Assembly: GCA_039029395.1 (NCBI GenBank)
Contig: JBCCGG010000026.1
Coordinates: 24,224-88,223 of the forward strand
From: JBCCGG01 sp039029395
GTDB taxonomy: Bacteria > Pseudomonadota > Alphaproteobacteria > Kiloniellales > JAKSDN01
Direction of reading: 5' to 3'
Length of the DNA: 64,000 nt
This document shows positions 33,516 through 41,933 of the stretch, in pieces (position 1 is the stretch's first letter; every line of letters begins with the position of its first letter). The position numbers were made by a program, and so were the translations under genes. A model generated the notes under the pieces. The model had not been told where the DNA came from. It ran no database searches and saw only the letters and a list, made by a program, of their open reading frames with translations.

Positions 33516-34187
33516 ATGGGCATCGTCGAGACGATCGCATTGGCCATGGGTTTGGCCTGGGCCAGCGGCATCAATCTCTACGCCACTTTGGCGGTCCTCG
33601 GTATTCTCGGCGCGTCCGGCAACATGGTGCTCCCACCACAGCTGGAGATCCTGCAAGACCCGGCGGTGATCGCCGCCGCGGGCTTCATGTACTGCGTCGA
33701 GTTCTTCGCCGACAAGACGCCGGGGGTCGACACCACCTGGGACGCGATTCACGGCTTTATCCGGATTCCCGCCGCCGCCGTCCTGGCTGCGGCCGCGATC
33801 GGCGATATCAGCCCGGCGGCCGAGGTCACGGCGTTGATTTTGGGCGGCGCGCTGGGTGCGACCAGCTATAGCCTCAAGGCCGGCACCCGGGCGGTGGTCA
33901 ACACCTCGCCCGAGCCCTTCTCGAACTGGGCGCTCTCGCTGGGCGAGGACGTGCTGGTGTTCGGCGGCTTGCTCGCGGCGATTTACACCCCGGTCGCTTT
34001 CCTGGTGTTGCTCGCACTCTTCGTGCTCTTTGCGATCTGGGCTCTGCCCAGGATTTGGCGCGGCCTGGTCGCGATCGCCCGCAAGATCCGCGGCGCCGTC
34101 GGCGGTGCCGAACCGACGCCGGCCAAAGCGCCCGCGCGGGTGCCTTCCGGCATCACCGTGAAGAGCCTGCCGGACCGTCGTACCTAA
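33516..34187 (+). CDS. DUF4126 membrane protein
   Basis: A 223-residue membrane protein of unknown function. It begins MGIVETIALAMGLAWASGINLYATLA, keeps CVEFFADKTPGVDTTWDAIHGFIRIPA and GALGATSYSLKAGTRAVVNTSPEPFSNW, the conserved core of DUF4126, and has about five hydrophobic helices. The basic tail is cytoplasmic. It converges on coq7 with 3 bp between stops. Confidence 0.82.
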   Translation: MGIVETIALAMGLAWASGINLYATLAVLGILGASGNMVLPPQLEILQDPAVIAAAGFMYCVEFFADKTPGVDTTWDAIHGFIRIPAAAVLAAAAIGDISPAAEVTALILGGALGATSYSLKAGTRAVVNTSPEPFSNWALSLGEDVLVFGGLLAAIYTPVAFLVLLALFVLFAIWALPRIWRGLVAIARKIRGAVGGAEPTPAKAPARVPSGITVKSLPDRRT

Positions 34188-34190
34188 GCG

Positions 34191-34745
34191 CTAGACTCTT
34201 TCCGACAGCCAGATCGCCAGGCGCGAGCCGCCCTTGATGGCGGCCGACAGCACGGGATAGGCGGGTGCCTCCTCGGCGCCCTCGGCGAGTGCGGTGTCCC
34301 GGTGCTCCAGCTCCTCGGCGCGGAATTCCTCGATGGTCTCGCGCAGGGGCGCTTCCTCCGGGCCCAGGCGGGCGGCCTGATCGGCGTAGTGCTCGTCGAT
34401 GACCTCCTCGACCGCGACCGTGCAGGCCATGGCCGCCTTCTCGCCCATCAGCGCCGTGGCCGCCCCGAGCGCAAAGCCGGCCACGTGCCACAGGGGCTGC
34501 AGGGCGGTCGGGCGTACCCGGCGCTCGGCGACCAAGGCGTCGAAGGTCTCCAGGTGGCGCAGCTCTTGCGCATGCATGTGGCGCAGGGTGGCGCCCTTGG
34601 GCCCACGGCCGAGCACCGCGAGCTGGCCTTCGTAGATGCGCCGGGCGCCGTACTCGCCCGCCTGGTCGACCCGGATCATGCGGGCGACCGCGGCCTCCGG
34701 GCCAGGGTCACCCGGGCGGCGCGGCTTGGGGTTGGAGTCGGTCAT
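34191..34745 (-). CDS. coq7: Demethoxyubiquinone hydroxylase (Coq7)
   Basis: A di-iron monooxygenase of ubiquinone synthesis, acting at the membrane on demethoxyubiquinone. The 184-residue protein has the ferritin-like iron ligands: Glu in DQAGEYGARRIYEGQL, ExxH in MHAQELRHLETF, Glu in AVEEVIDEHY and ExxH in FRAEELEHRDTAL. The ATG overlaps the dsbB stop (ATGA), so dsbB and coq7 are coupled. Replacement of longer Coq7/UbiF types by this form is usual in Alphaproteobacteria. Confidence 0.93.
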   Translation of the reverse strand: MTDSNPKPRRPGDPGPEAAVARMIRVDQAGEYGARRIYEGQLAVLGRGPKGATLRHMHAQELRHLETFDALVAERRVRPTALQPLWHVAGFALGAATALMGEKAAMACTVAVEEVIDEHYADQAARLGPEEAPLRETIEEFRAEELEHRDTALAEGAEEAPAYPVLSAAIKGGSRLAIWLSERV

Positions 34746-35251
34746 GCCGGCTGTTGGCCTTTCATGCGGTTGGCGGCCCACAGGCAGAAGAGCCCGAGGA
34801 CACCGGAGACCATGGCATTGTAGCCGGCCATGGAGATCCCGAACAGGGACCAGGCGACCTGGTCGCAGGCGACGAAATCGGTGTTGAGCAGTTGCTCGCG
34901 CAGCTCGTCGATCGAGGCATTGGGATCGAACTGCGGCGCATGGCACCCGGGGGTGCCCTCCCACCAGAGATGCTCGACCCCGACGTGGAAGATCGCCAGG
35001 CCCATGCCGGCCAGGAAGCTAAGGCCAGCGAGCGCGATGCACAGCCGCCGCCAGCCGACCATGGGCCGGAATGCGAGGCCCATCAGCCCCCAAAATCCCG
35101 CGACTCCGTAGGCGTAGCGCTGGTAGATGCACAGAACGCAGGGCTTCAGCCCGCCGAACACCTGGCTCGAATAGGCGACGCCGACGATCACCAAACAGGC
35201 GAGCAGGATGAAGCAGGGCAGGAGCCGAGGCTGGTCGAGCAGCTTTTGCAT
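34742..35251 (-). CDS. dsbB: Disulfide bond formation protein DsbB
   Basis: An inner-membrane quinone reductase that reoxidises DsbA. The 169-residue, four-helix protein has the first periplasmic Cys pair in LKPCVLCIYQR (Cys38, Cys41) and the second pair spread over GTPGCHAP and DFVACDQVAWSLFGISMAGYN. All four cysteines are present. Coupling to coq7 matches a link between quinone synthesis and quinone-dependent oxidation. No dsbA lies in the window. Confidence 0.92.
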   Translation of the reverse strand: MQKLLDQPRLLPCFILLACLVIVGVAYSSQVFGGLKPCVLCIYQRYAYGVAGFWGLMGLAFRPMVGWRRLCIALAGLSFLAGMGLAIFHVGVEHLWWEGTPGCHAPQFDPNASIDELREQLLNTDFVACDQVAWSLFGISMAGYNAMVSGVLGLFCLWAANRMKGQQPA

Positions 35252-35290
35252 TGTCGGTGGAACAGGCTCGCGGGAGGTGAAGGTATCCCG

Positions 35291-35872
35291 CTAGACTAGA
35301 TACTTCAGCACGAGAAATCCACCGAACAGGAAGACGAAAAAGGCCGCGGTCAGAATCGGCAGGTGGCGCTCGATGAAGTCGCGAATCGGCGGCCCGAACT
35401 GCCACAGCAAGGCGGCGACCAGGAAGAAGCGGGCGCCGCGCGATAGCACCGAGGCGATCGTGAAGACCCAAATGTCGAGGCCAGTCGCGCCGCTCGCGAT
35501 GGTGAAGACCTTGTAGGGAATCGGCGTGAAGCCGGCGGCCGCGACGATCCAGGCGCCCCACTCGTTGTAGAGATGGCTGAACTCCTGGTACTTGGTGGCA
35601 AGACCATAGAACTGGATGATCGCCTGGCCGACGCTCTCGTACAGTCCGGCGCCGATCGCATAACCGGCCAAGCCGCCGGCGGCCGAGGCGAGGGTGGCGA
35701 CCAAGGCGATGCGCCAGGCCTTTTCGCGCGCCGCCAGGACCATGGGAATGATCAGCACATCGGGCGGTATCGGAAAGAAGGAGCTTTCGGCGAAGGCGAC
35801 CGCCGCTAGGGCCCACATGGCGTGGCGGTGGCCTGCCAGCGCCATTGTCCAGTCGTAGAGTCTTCTCAGCAC
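35291..35872 (-). CDS. YqaA/DedA family membrane protein
   Basis: A 193-residue membrane protein of the SNARE-associated/DedA superfamily, YqaA branch. Typical segments are AFAESSFFPIPPDVLIIPMV, ATLASAAGGLAGYAIG and GFTPIPYKVFTIASGATGLD, in which the acidic and Pro-rich re-entrant loops are preserved. Relatives move lipids or undecaprenyl phosphate across the inner membrane. It lies upstream of dsbB-coq7 with 39 bp between and is likely in the same operon. Confidence 0.88.
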   Translation of the reverse strand: MLRRLYDWTMALAGHRHAMWALAAVAFAESSFFPIPPDVLIIPMVLAAREKAWRIALVATLASAAGGLAGYAIGAGLYESVGQAIIQFYGLATKYQEFSHLYNEWGAWIVAAAGFTPIPYKVFTIASGATGLDIWVFTIASVLSRGARFFLVAALLWQFGPPIRDFIERHLPILTAAFFVFLFGGFLVLKYLV

Positions 35873-36000
35873 GTCTTGCCTTTTCGCTCCGGTTATGGTG
35901 CTGCTTTAGCAGCCGGCGGCGGGTGCCGCACGACTATTCTCGAAGTAGGCTAATAATCTGCTAGTGTGCTTTCTCAGGGCTTAACAAAAGGGTGATGGCG

Positions 36001-36411
36001 ATGAGCGACAGACCTGCGGTGCTCTTCGTCAATGAAGCTTTTTACGACGCCTTCCGGGCGCGCGACATGGCGACCATGGACGCGCTGTGGGCGCGCGAGG
36101 AGCCGGTCTCCTGCATCCATCCCGGCTGGCGCGCGATCGAGGGCCGGGACCAGGTGATGGAGAGCTGGGAAGGCATCCTGACCGGCGACAGCGCGCCGGA
36201 CATCTATTGCCGCAACGCCGAGGCCCACCTGCTGGGCGACATGGCCTATGTGATCTGCTACGAGGTGATCGGCAACACCGTGCTGGTGGCGACCAACGTG
36301 CTGCGGCGCGCGGCCGGCGCCTGGCACCTGGTCCATCACCAGGCCGGACCATGCGATCTGCCGCCCGAGCTCCTTGAGAGCGACGAGGACCAGGGCGGCG
36401 CCTTGCAGTGA
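36001..36411 (+). CDS. SnoaL-like/NTF2-fold protein
   Basis: A 136-residue protein of the NTF2 fold. It has FVNEAFYDAFRARDMATMDALWAREEPVSCIHPGW, WEGILTG and VATNVLRRAAGAWHLVHHQAGP, the pattern of the SnoaL/DUF4440 group. Function is unknown; such proteins bind small ligands or act as cyclases. The ATG at 36001 is used; starts three and nine bases earlier are also in frame. It overlaps the methyltransferase gene by four bases (GTGA). Confidence 0.8.
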   Translation: MSDRPAVLFVNEAFYDAFRARDMATMDALWAREEPVSCIHPGWRAIEGRDQVMESWEGILTGDSAPDIYCRNAEAHLLGDMAYVICYEVIGNTVLVATNVLRRAAGAWHLVHHQAGPCDLPPELLESDEDQGGALQ

Positions 36412-37118
36412 GCGGCCGGATCCCCCTCAGTCTGCCGGTCTTGAGCCAGCAAGACATGCGCCGCGTCAGTGCGCGCCAGGAAGCCGAGCAGATGATCTGG
36501 CGCGACGCGCCGGGCTCGGGCTCTACGGCGCATTTCCAAGGTCAGGCCCTGGTCGTCGAACCGGGCGTCTTTCCGCCAAAGGCCGACAGCCGACTGCTCT
36601 ACGAGGCGCTCGATCTGGCGCCGGGCACGGCCCTGCTCGACATGGGCACGGGCAGCGGGGCGCTTGCGGTGCTGGGCGCCTTGGCGGGCGCTCGGCCGGT
36701 CGTGGCGCTCGACATCAACCCGGCGGCGGTGCGCAACGCCAAGCTCAACGCCCGGCGCCTCAAGCTCGGCGCGGCGGTCGAGGTGCGGCTTTCCGATGGC
36801 CTCGCCGCGCTGCGGCCTGACGAGCGCTTCGACGTCATCGCGGCCAACCTGCCGGGCCGCAACCAGCCGGCCGCCGACCTGGTCGCCGCAGCGCAATGGG
36901 ACAGCGGGTTCAAGACCCACAAGGCCTTCTTCGCCCAAGCGGCAAATCACCTCGTCCCGGGCGGCCGGGTGGTCATGGTCAAGGCCAACTATCCAGAGAT
37001 CAACGAGGCGCTCGCCCTGGCCGAGGCGGCCGGCTTCACGCCCGAAGTGCTGGCCGAGGAGGCTATGCCAGGCGGCGATCCGCGGACCTACTATGTGCTC
37101 GGTTTCTCCCGCGACTGA
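36408..37118 (+). CDS. HemK-like class I methyltransferase
   Basis: A 236-residue SAM-dependent methyltransferase. Motif I is LLDMGTGSGALAVLGA at about 75-90, followed by VVALDINPAAVRNAKLNA and DVIAANLPGRNQP. The last holds NLPG where N6/N5-methyltransferases of the HemK/PrmC type have NPPY, so the catalytic motif is altered. A preceding ALVVEPGVFPPKADSRLLYEAL resembles the PrmC N-lobe edge. Substrate unknown. GTG start is fixed by overlap with the SnoaL-like stop. Confidence 0.8.
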   Translation: MSGRIPLSLPVLSQQDMRRVSARQEAEQMIWRDAPGSGSTAHFQGQALVVEPGVFPPKADSRLLYEALDLAPGTALLDMGTGSGALAVLGALAGARPVVALDINPAAVRNAKLNARRLKLGAAVEVRLSDGLAALRPDERFDVIAANLPGRNQPAADLVAAAQWDSGFKTHKAFFAQAANHLVPGGRVVMVKANYPEINEALALAEAAGFTPEVLAEEAMPGGDPRTYYVLGFSRD

Positions 37119-37164
37119 TCGCTTGTGATAGGGTGACCCAGTCACGCACCGTGGAGTCGGAAGC

Positions 37165-37377
37165 ATGACCGAAACCTCGTCCGACAAGGACCGTCAGCGT
37201 GCCATGGTCTGGAAGATTATTCAGCTGGTCGGCTGGCTGACCGCTTTCGGCGGCGTCGCCCTGGCGATCCTGGGCGAGGGCAATGCCGGCCTGATCGGGC
37301 TGGTGCTGATAATCGCCGGCATCGCCGACGTCTTTATCGGCAAGTTCCTGGCGCTCAAGATGCAGGGGCGGAACTGA
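37165..37377 (+). CDS. Small two-helix membrane protein
   Basis: A 70-residue protein with a charged N-terminus and two hydrophobic helices (about residues 17-36 and 42-60) ending KFLALKMQGRN. It follows the methyltransferase by 46 bp on the same strand. I do not recognise the family; the composition and codon use look genuine. Confidence 0.65.
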   Translation: MTETSSDKDRQRAMVWKIIQLVGWLTAFGGVALAILGEGNAGLIGLVLIIAGIADVFIGKFLALKMQGRN

Positions 37378-37386
37378 TCGGGACGG

Positions 37387-37944
37387 CTAGGCCGTCGGAC
37401 GCAATCGCCTGATCATCCCAAGCCCGCCCAGCGCGAGGGCGAAGAGGGCGAGCAGCGATGGCTCGGAGACCTCGATGTTCCGCGTCCAAACCCCTGGGTT
37501 GTTGGCCACGGTCCCGAAGCCCGGCGCAATGAACCCGAAGTCGGTCTCACCCGGGTTGTCGAAGGTGAAGATCAAGCCGCCGGTGTCGTCGTCGGTCAGG
37601 CTGATGAACCAGCCGACGATGGCCCCCGTCGCGTCGGTCTCGATGTCGAAGCCGTTGATCGTGGTGTTGCCCGTGCCGGCGATGGTCTGGACTCCGTCGG
37701 AGAACGAGAAGGAGACCAGGTCGGCCGTAATGTCGGTAAGCGGGGTTACGTTCAGATTGGTCGGCAGGTCAACGGTGAAGGTGCCGGTGACCCGATCGCC
37801 GGGGGCGTAGGGCGCGAAGGTGGTGGTGAAGGGATTGCCCACGTAGTCATAGGTGAATAGCGCCGCGTGGCCGCTCGAAGGCGCGCTCAACAGTCCGATG
37901 GCTAGAGCGAAAGAGGCAACCGTCAATGTGCGCAGAATCTTCAT
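37387..37944 (-). CDS. PEP-CTERM-like sorted exported protein
   Basis: A 185-residue protein with a Sec signal peptide (about 1-28, cut near GHA) and a beta-rich central domain (TYDYVGNPFTTTFAPYAPGD, VTGTFTVDLP). A C-terminal tripartite tail has SEPS at 160-163, a hydrophobic stretch at 164-178 and a basic RRLRP end. That tail is a variant of the PEP-CTERM signal recognised by exosortase, in which the first Pro is replaced by Ser. The next gene encodes an anchorless paralog. Exosortase-associated genes occur at 5.5-9.2 kb. The biological role of the beta domain is unknown. Confidence 0.72.
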   Translation of the reverse strand: MKILRTLTVASFALAIGLLSAPSSGHAALFTYDYVGNPFTTTFAPYAPGDRVTGTFTVDLPTNLNVTPLTDITADLVSFSFSDGVQTIAGTGNTTINGFDIETDATGAIVGWFISLTDDDTGGLIFTFDNPGETDFGFIAPGFGTVANNPGVWTRNIEVSEPSLLALFALALGGLGMIRRLRPTA

Positions 37945-38035
37945 GACTATCCCCGTTTCCTACCTGTGGCCCAGCCCGACTGCCGCTCGGGCCGGTCCGG
38001 CGAAGCGCGGGCATTATCAGGAGAAACTCGTTAAA

Positions 38036-38061
38036 ATCTCCCCCACATTGGGGGCGTTTTT
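38036..38061. terminator. Rho-independent terminator hairpin
   Basis: CCCCCA (38040-38045), loop CAT, TGGGGG (38049-38054), then CG and TTTTT, a perfect 6-bp stem. It lies between the two minus-strand PEP-CTERM-like paralogs. The T-run reads best on the plus strand. On the minus strand the hairpin is followed by GAGATTTT, so it may also end transcripts from the upstream paralog and insulate the two genes. Confidence 0.65.
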
Positions 38062-38074
38062 CGTGGCCGCTGGG

Positions 38075-38572
38075 TTAAGGCGGGTTAACCGCGTCGACCT
38101 CCCACAGGCCGGGAGTTTCGAAGTTGCTTGCCTGGCGCTCGCAGGCGGCGCTTAGGCAGACGATGTCCTCGACCGAGGAGATGTGGTCGGAAAGGATCAG
38201 CCCTGCCGCGGCCACCAGGTCGACCTGCCAGAAGCGCAAGGCCCCGTTGGCGTCGGTGACCATCACGAAGCTGCGCTCTCGCAGGCCAGCTGAGTGCTGG
38301 TCGATGGTGATTCCGCCGGCGGTGAAGCGGAAGGCCGTGACCGCGTCCCGGTAGTCGCCGCGCGGCAGCTTGCGGCAGCCGCTCGCGCCGCCGGCGACAG
38401 CGCAGTCGATGATGAAGTGCCCGGTGATCGATTGGCCCGCCGCGAAGGGCGCCATTGCGTCGGTGAAGGGCGCGCCTTGGTAGCTGTAGCGTTTGAGATC
38501 GGCGGCCGCGGCGGCGGTTGTCAGGACCAGGCCGAAGACGGCGGCGCCCAAGCCCAGGACGGCGCTTGGCAT
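38075..38572 (-). CDS. Secreted paralog of the PEP-CTERM-like protein, without anchor
   Basis: A 165-residue exported protein (signal peptide about 1-23, cut near AAA). After the signal it reads RYSYQGAPFTDAMAPFAAGQSITGHFIID, which aligns residue for residue with TYDYVGNPFTTTFAPYAPGDRVTGTFTVD of the neighbouring PEP-CTERM-like protein; later AVTAFRFTAGGITI matches its DLVSFSFSDGVQTI. It ends in EVDAVNPP without a hydrophobic/basic tail and gains Cys pairs (CAVAGGASGC, CLSAAC). It is therefore a tandem paralog released rather than sorted. The GC is high, as in neighbours. Confidence 0.7.
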   Translation of the reverse strand: MPSAVLGLGAAVFGLVLTTAAAAADLKRYSYQGAPFTDAMAPFAAGQSITGHFIIDCAVAGGASGCRKLPRGDYRDAVTAFRFTAGGITIDQHSAGLRERSFVMVTDANGALRFWQVDLVAAAGLILSDHISSVEDIVCLSAACERQASNFETPGLWEVDAVNPP

Positions 38573-38578
38573 CGCCGC

Positions 38579-38908
38579 CTAGGCGTCCTTGCGGTCCGCC
38601 TTGCTGCCGCCGTGACAGGGCGGCGAGTCGAAGGTCTGGCCTCCGCGCTGGGCCCATTCTCCGGCGGTCAGGGTCTCCAGGGAGAGCGCGTGCAGTCCGG
38701 CCTTGAGCTCATCGGCCAGGATGCCGTTGACCGCCATGTGGCGCTGCACCAGGCGCTTGCCGTCGAAGGCGTCGGAGACGATGACCAGCTTGAAATGGGA
38801 CTCCGAGCCCGGCGGCACCGAGTGCATGTGGCTCTGGTTGATGACCTCCAGATGGGCCGGCTGGAGGGCTTGCGTGATCTTGTGGGTGATAGTCTGGGCG
38901 ACGGTCAC
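38579..38908 (-). CDS. BolA family protein
   Basis: A 109-residue BolA-fold protein. It has TITHKITQALQPAHLEVINQSHMHSVPPGSESHFKLVIVSDAFDGKRLVQRHMAVNGIL with the conserved His for [2Fe-2S] sharing with monothiol glutaredoxins. The GTG start at 38908 has GGAGA seven bases upstream; an ATG nine codons earlier is a poorer fit. It lies immediately upstream of the anchorless PEP-CTERM paralog, with 6 bp between. Confidence 0.9.
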   Translation of the reverse strand: MTVAQTITHKITQALQPAHLEVINQSHMHSVPPGSESHFKLVIVSDAFDGKRLVQRHMAVNGILADELKAGLHALSLETLTAGEWAQRGGQTFDSPPCHGGSKADRKDA

Positions 38909-39169
38909 GGGCGCATCTCCACTTGTTGGCGGCATCGAGTCTAGAGGTGGGCGCGCCGGCCTGGCAAGACAAGGCCCTGGCGCGGCGCTGGATCGGATAA
39001 GCTGAGGTTAGGTGACATGTACATCGGTTGAATTTTAAAATCTTGATATAAAAGGAGAATCAACCAAAAATGGGGGAGGTGGTAGGTCCCCTTCGAGTCT
39101 TCGGAGGAACGACCCCATGCAACGGAGGATTCGGTCGGCTCAAAGATGCTCTTTCCGGTAGCTCTGGGC

Positions 39170-39493
39170 TCAGGATACGGCCGGGCGGCCGTTCGCCAGG
39201 TCGTAGTCGCGGAACACCTCGGCGACCCGGATGCGGTAGTCCCGGAAGATCCCGCCCCGGCCTTCGGTTTGGGCCGCACCGTGGCCGGCGTGGCCGTACC
39301 AGGCCTCCAGCGCCGCCCGGTCGCGCCAGAAGGAGAGCGAGAGGAACTTGCCTTCGGTCGTCAGGCTCTGGAAGCGCTCGACCGAGAGGAAGCCATCAAC
39401 CTGCTCCAGTTCGGCCTTGAGGCCGGCGGCCAGCTCGAAGTAGCGCGCGGCCCGGTCCGGGTGGGGCTGGACCTCGAAGATCACGGCGATCAT
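39170..39493 (-). CDS. Antibiotic biosynthesis monooxygenase (ABM) domain protein
   Basis: A 107-residue ferredoxin-like dimeric protein. MIAVIFEVQPHPDRAARYFELAAGLKAELEQVDGFLSVERFQSL, then FLSLSFWRDRAALEAWY, and the HAGHGAAQTEGR His-containing loop are typical of the ABM domain. These enzymes are small heme oxygenases or quinol monooxygenases; the substrate here is unknown. The gene diverges from the ATP-grasp gene across 80 bp. Confidence 0.85.
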   Translation of the reverse strand: MIAVIFEVQPHPDRAARYFELAAGLKAELEQVDGFLSVERFQSLTTEGKFLSLSFWRDRAALEAWYGHAGHGAAQTEGRGGIFRDYRIRVAEVFRDYDLANGRPAVS

Positions 39494-39573
39494 GACGGGG
39501 GCTCCCAGGCGGTTGCGTCCGGGGCGATCCTACACTAAGGCCCTCACCAAGCGTCACTGTTCCCTCGGCGGCC

Positions 39574-40458
39574 ATGAAGATCGCGATCCTCAGCACCAGC
39601 AAGCTGCCCAAGTTCCTGGGCGAGGCCCATCCGAACGAGGAATCGCTGTTCGGTGAGGACGACATCCTTTCGGCCGCCTTCGCAGCCCGGGGCGCTCATG
39701 CCGAGCGAGTGCCCTGGCGGCCAGAGGGCCGGGACTGGTCCCGCTTCGACCTGGTGCTGGTGCGCAGCACCTGGGACTACATCGACGCCCTGCCGGCGTT
39801 CCTCGACCGTCTGGCGGAGATCGAGAGGGCCGGCTGCCGCTTGCTGAATCCCCGGCAGACCATTGCCTGGAACGCCTCCAAGGCCTATCTGGCCGAACTG
39901 GAGCAAGCCGGCGTCGGAATCGTGCCGACCGCCTTCCTGGCGCCTGGTCAGGCCCTCGACGGCGCGCTCGCGCGTCTCGGCCCGGCGCCGGGCGGCTATG
40001 TGGTCAAGCCCCTGGTCGGCGTCGGCGGCTTCGGGGTGGAGCGGGCCGCCGACCCGGCCGCCGTGGCCACCCGGCTGACCAGCGGGTCGGCAATTGCCCA
40101 GCCGTTCCTTGAGGCGGTGGCGCGCGAAGGCGAATGGTCCTTCGTGTTTGGCGCCGGGCGCTTCCTCTACGCCGCGCTCAAGACCCCCAAGTCCGGCGAC
40201 TTCCGCGTCCAAGTAATGTACGGCGCGCGCACCCTGGCCAAGGTGCCGGCCCCCGCCGACCTGGCCGCCGCGCAGGCCTGCTACCGCGACCTGCCCGTGG
40301 CGGCGCCTTTCGCGCGCATCGACATGGCCCGCATGGAGGATGGCCGCCTGGCGCTCATGGAGGCGGAGCTGATCGAACCACAGCTCTATTTCGCCGACGT
40401 GCCCGAGGCAGCAGGGCTGGTCGCTGGAGCGGCGCTGGAGGTGGTTCGGGCGGGGTGA
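39574..40458 (+). CDS. RimK-like ATP-grasp protein
   Basis: A 294-residue protein of the ATP-grasp superfamily. The N-terminal domain holds LVLVRSTWDYIDALPAFLDRL; the ATP-binding part has GGYVVKPLVGVGGFGVERA, AIAQPFLEAVAREGEWSFVFGAGRFLYAALKTPKSGDFRVQ and the metal-ligand end LALMEAELIEPQLYF. Members ligate amino acids or peptides (glutathione synthetase/RimK type). Substrate and partner are unknown; neighbours give no hint. Confidence 0.82.
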   Translation: MKIAILSTSKLPKFLGEAHPNEESLFGEDDILSAAFAARGAHAERVPWRPEGRDWSRFDLVLVRSTWDYIDALPAFLDRLAEIERAGCRLLNPRQTIAWNASKAYLAELEQAGVGIVPTAFLAPGQALDGALARLGPAPGGYVVKPLVGVGGFGVERAADPAAVATRLTSGSAIAQPFLEAVAREGEWSFVFGAGRFLYAALKTPKSGDFRVQVMYGARTLAKVPAPADLAAAQACYRDLPVAAPFARIDMARMEDGRLALMEAELIEPQLYFADVPEAAGLVAGAALEVVRAG

Positions 40459-40510
40459 GTGGCGATGCTGTAGGGTAGAAATGTGCGCTCCGGTCCAATG
40501 AGGTCACCGT

Positions 40511-41347
40511 ATGAGCAAAATCTACGAGGTTCACTCTATTGCACTGAATGGGAAGCCCCATAGCTGGGGCGCGCGCACCAGCCGTGCTGAAGCAGAAAAC
40601 TTGCTTGCGGAGTGGACGACGGGCCGGCGCGAGACATGGGCGAAGAAGCATCACAAGAACTGGTGGATCGAGGAGATCGACGTAACCGGCATGTTCACCC
40701 TGCCGCCTGCACCGACACCGAGAGAGCTGTTCTCGACCAGAGTATCCACGGTGGAAAGCACTTGCGGGACCTGGAACACCTTACGCGTCGATATCTTGGA
40801 TCAAGCTGGGCGCGTTGCCGTAAGCTATGAGCGCAATCACCCGAGCCTTTATCGGACCTTTGAGCCCTTTCGCCAGGGTGAGAGGATGCTTGCGCTGATT
40901 TCGTCCGACTACACGGCAACTTCGGTTATCGATTTGGGCACCGGCGAGGTCTTAGCGGCAGAAGAACCAAGTTCATTAGGGTTCTGTCCGGCCGGGTTTT
41001 ATGTGCCTGACTGGTGGGATGTTCACGACGGCAGAATCCTTCCGGGATCAACAAACTGGAGCGGAGATCTCGAAGTCCCGACGGGCAACTTTGGTTTCGT
41101 GTGGGGCTGTGTTTGGGGCGATGACTCCAGTTGGAAGGTCCAGTATCTGGACCTTACCCACGTTCAGGAAGGAAAGCTCCTTCGAGATGAGAGGTTTGGC
41201 TACGTCGAGTTGGCAGACCACCCCAAGCTGGATGCCAAAGACTTCATACGATGCTCCTTCTATCAAGGAAGGTGCAATGTCACCTTTGCCACACTGACCT
41301 CCTATGATCTCGCAAGCGGCGAACGTTTGCCAAGCGAGTTCGAGTGA
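40511..41347 (+). CDS. Hypothetical protein, unusual composition
   Basis: A 278-residue protein I do not recognise. It is rich in Trp (WAKKHHKNWWIEEID, YVPDWWDVHDG, FGFVWGCVWGDDSSWKVQYLDL). Beta-like repeats of the kind seen in WD or quinoprotein-like sheets occur at SVIDLGTGEVL and SYDLASGERL. No signal peptide or membrane segment. Its G+C is visibly lower than the flanking genes, which suggests recent acquisition. It is followed by 217 bp with no gene. Confidence 0.65.
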   Translation: MSKIYEVHSIALNGKPHSWGARTSRAEAENLLAEWTTGRRETWAKKHHKNWWIEEIDVTGMFTLPPAPTPRELFSTRVSTVESTCGTWNTLRVDILDQAGRVAVSYERNHPSLYRTFEPFRQGERMLALISSDYTATSVIDLGTGEVLAAEEPSSLGFCPAGFYVPDWWDVHDGRILPGSTNWSGDLEVPTGNFGFVWGCVWGDDSSWKVQYLDLTHVQEGKLLRDERFGYVELADHPKLDAKDFIRCSFYQGRCNVTFATLTSYDLASGERLPSEFE

Positions 41348-41564
41348 AGCAAAAACTCAGCGGGGGCCAGCAGATCCCGCGCGGCGATCAAAAGCCGGCC
41401 GCCGGTGAAGCTTACCCCCAACGCCCACGGTTACCTTTCTTTGCCGCGTTGCACAGGGTTTCTTAGATTCGGCGCCACGCAAAATCTGGTATCAAAGGTC
41501 AGGAGTTGCATCGCAGGTCAGGCGCGTTGAAAGGCTCCGCATTTTGGGCGCGCCTGGTCCCTGA

Positions 41565-41933
41565 TTAGCCGGCCAGCGCGGTGTAGTAGGTGATGCGTTC
41601 CGATAGGATGCCGTCGTCGCTCGCCTTGATCAGGCCGCTGCCCTGAATCTCCGTGCCTGGGATCGACCACCAGCACCATGCGGTAAGCACGCCGCCCTCT
41701 TCATTGGTGACGACCTCGCTCAGGTCCATGAAGTTGGCCTGGGGGCTGCCGCCGCGCAGGGACTCGACCGTCTCCTTGAGCTGGGCGAAATAGGCCGCGA
41801 AATCCGCTTTAGCGATTGGCCCGGCATTGGGATCGTCGAACACGAAGCCGTCGGCCGCCGCATCGAGGATCGCGGCCGCGTCGCCGTTGGTCCAACCCCC
41901 GGCGTACGTCCCCAGATGGTCTGCACTGCTCAT
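41565..41933 (-). CDS. SnoaL-like NTF2-fold protein
   Basis: A 122-residue protein with MSSADHLGTYAGGWTNGDAAAILDAAADGFVFDDPNAG and ISRPI-type beta sheet after KADFAAYFAQLK, then AWCWWSIPGTEIQGSGLIKASDDGILSERITYY, a SnoaL-like/NTF2 pattern. Role unknown. The inner ATG at 41933 fits the family; the frame extends 20 codons further upstream without similarity. It is divergent from the carnitine operon. Confidence 0.78.
   Translation of the reverse strand: MSSADHLGTYAGGWTNGDAAAILDAAADGFVFDDPNAGPIAKADFAAYFAQLKETVESLRGGSPQANFMDLSEVVTNEEGGVLTAWCWWSIPGTEIQGSGLIKASDDGILSERITYYTALAG

Noticed and set aside
38081..38096. CtrA box in the TTAAGGCGGGTTAA sequence
   Set aside because: The spacing between the two TTAA words is six, not seven, and it lies at the end of a coding region.
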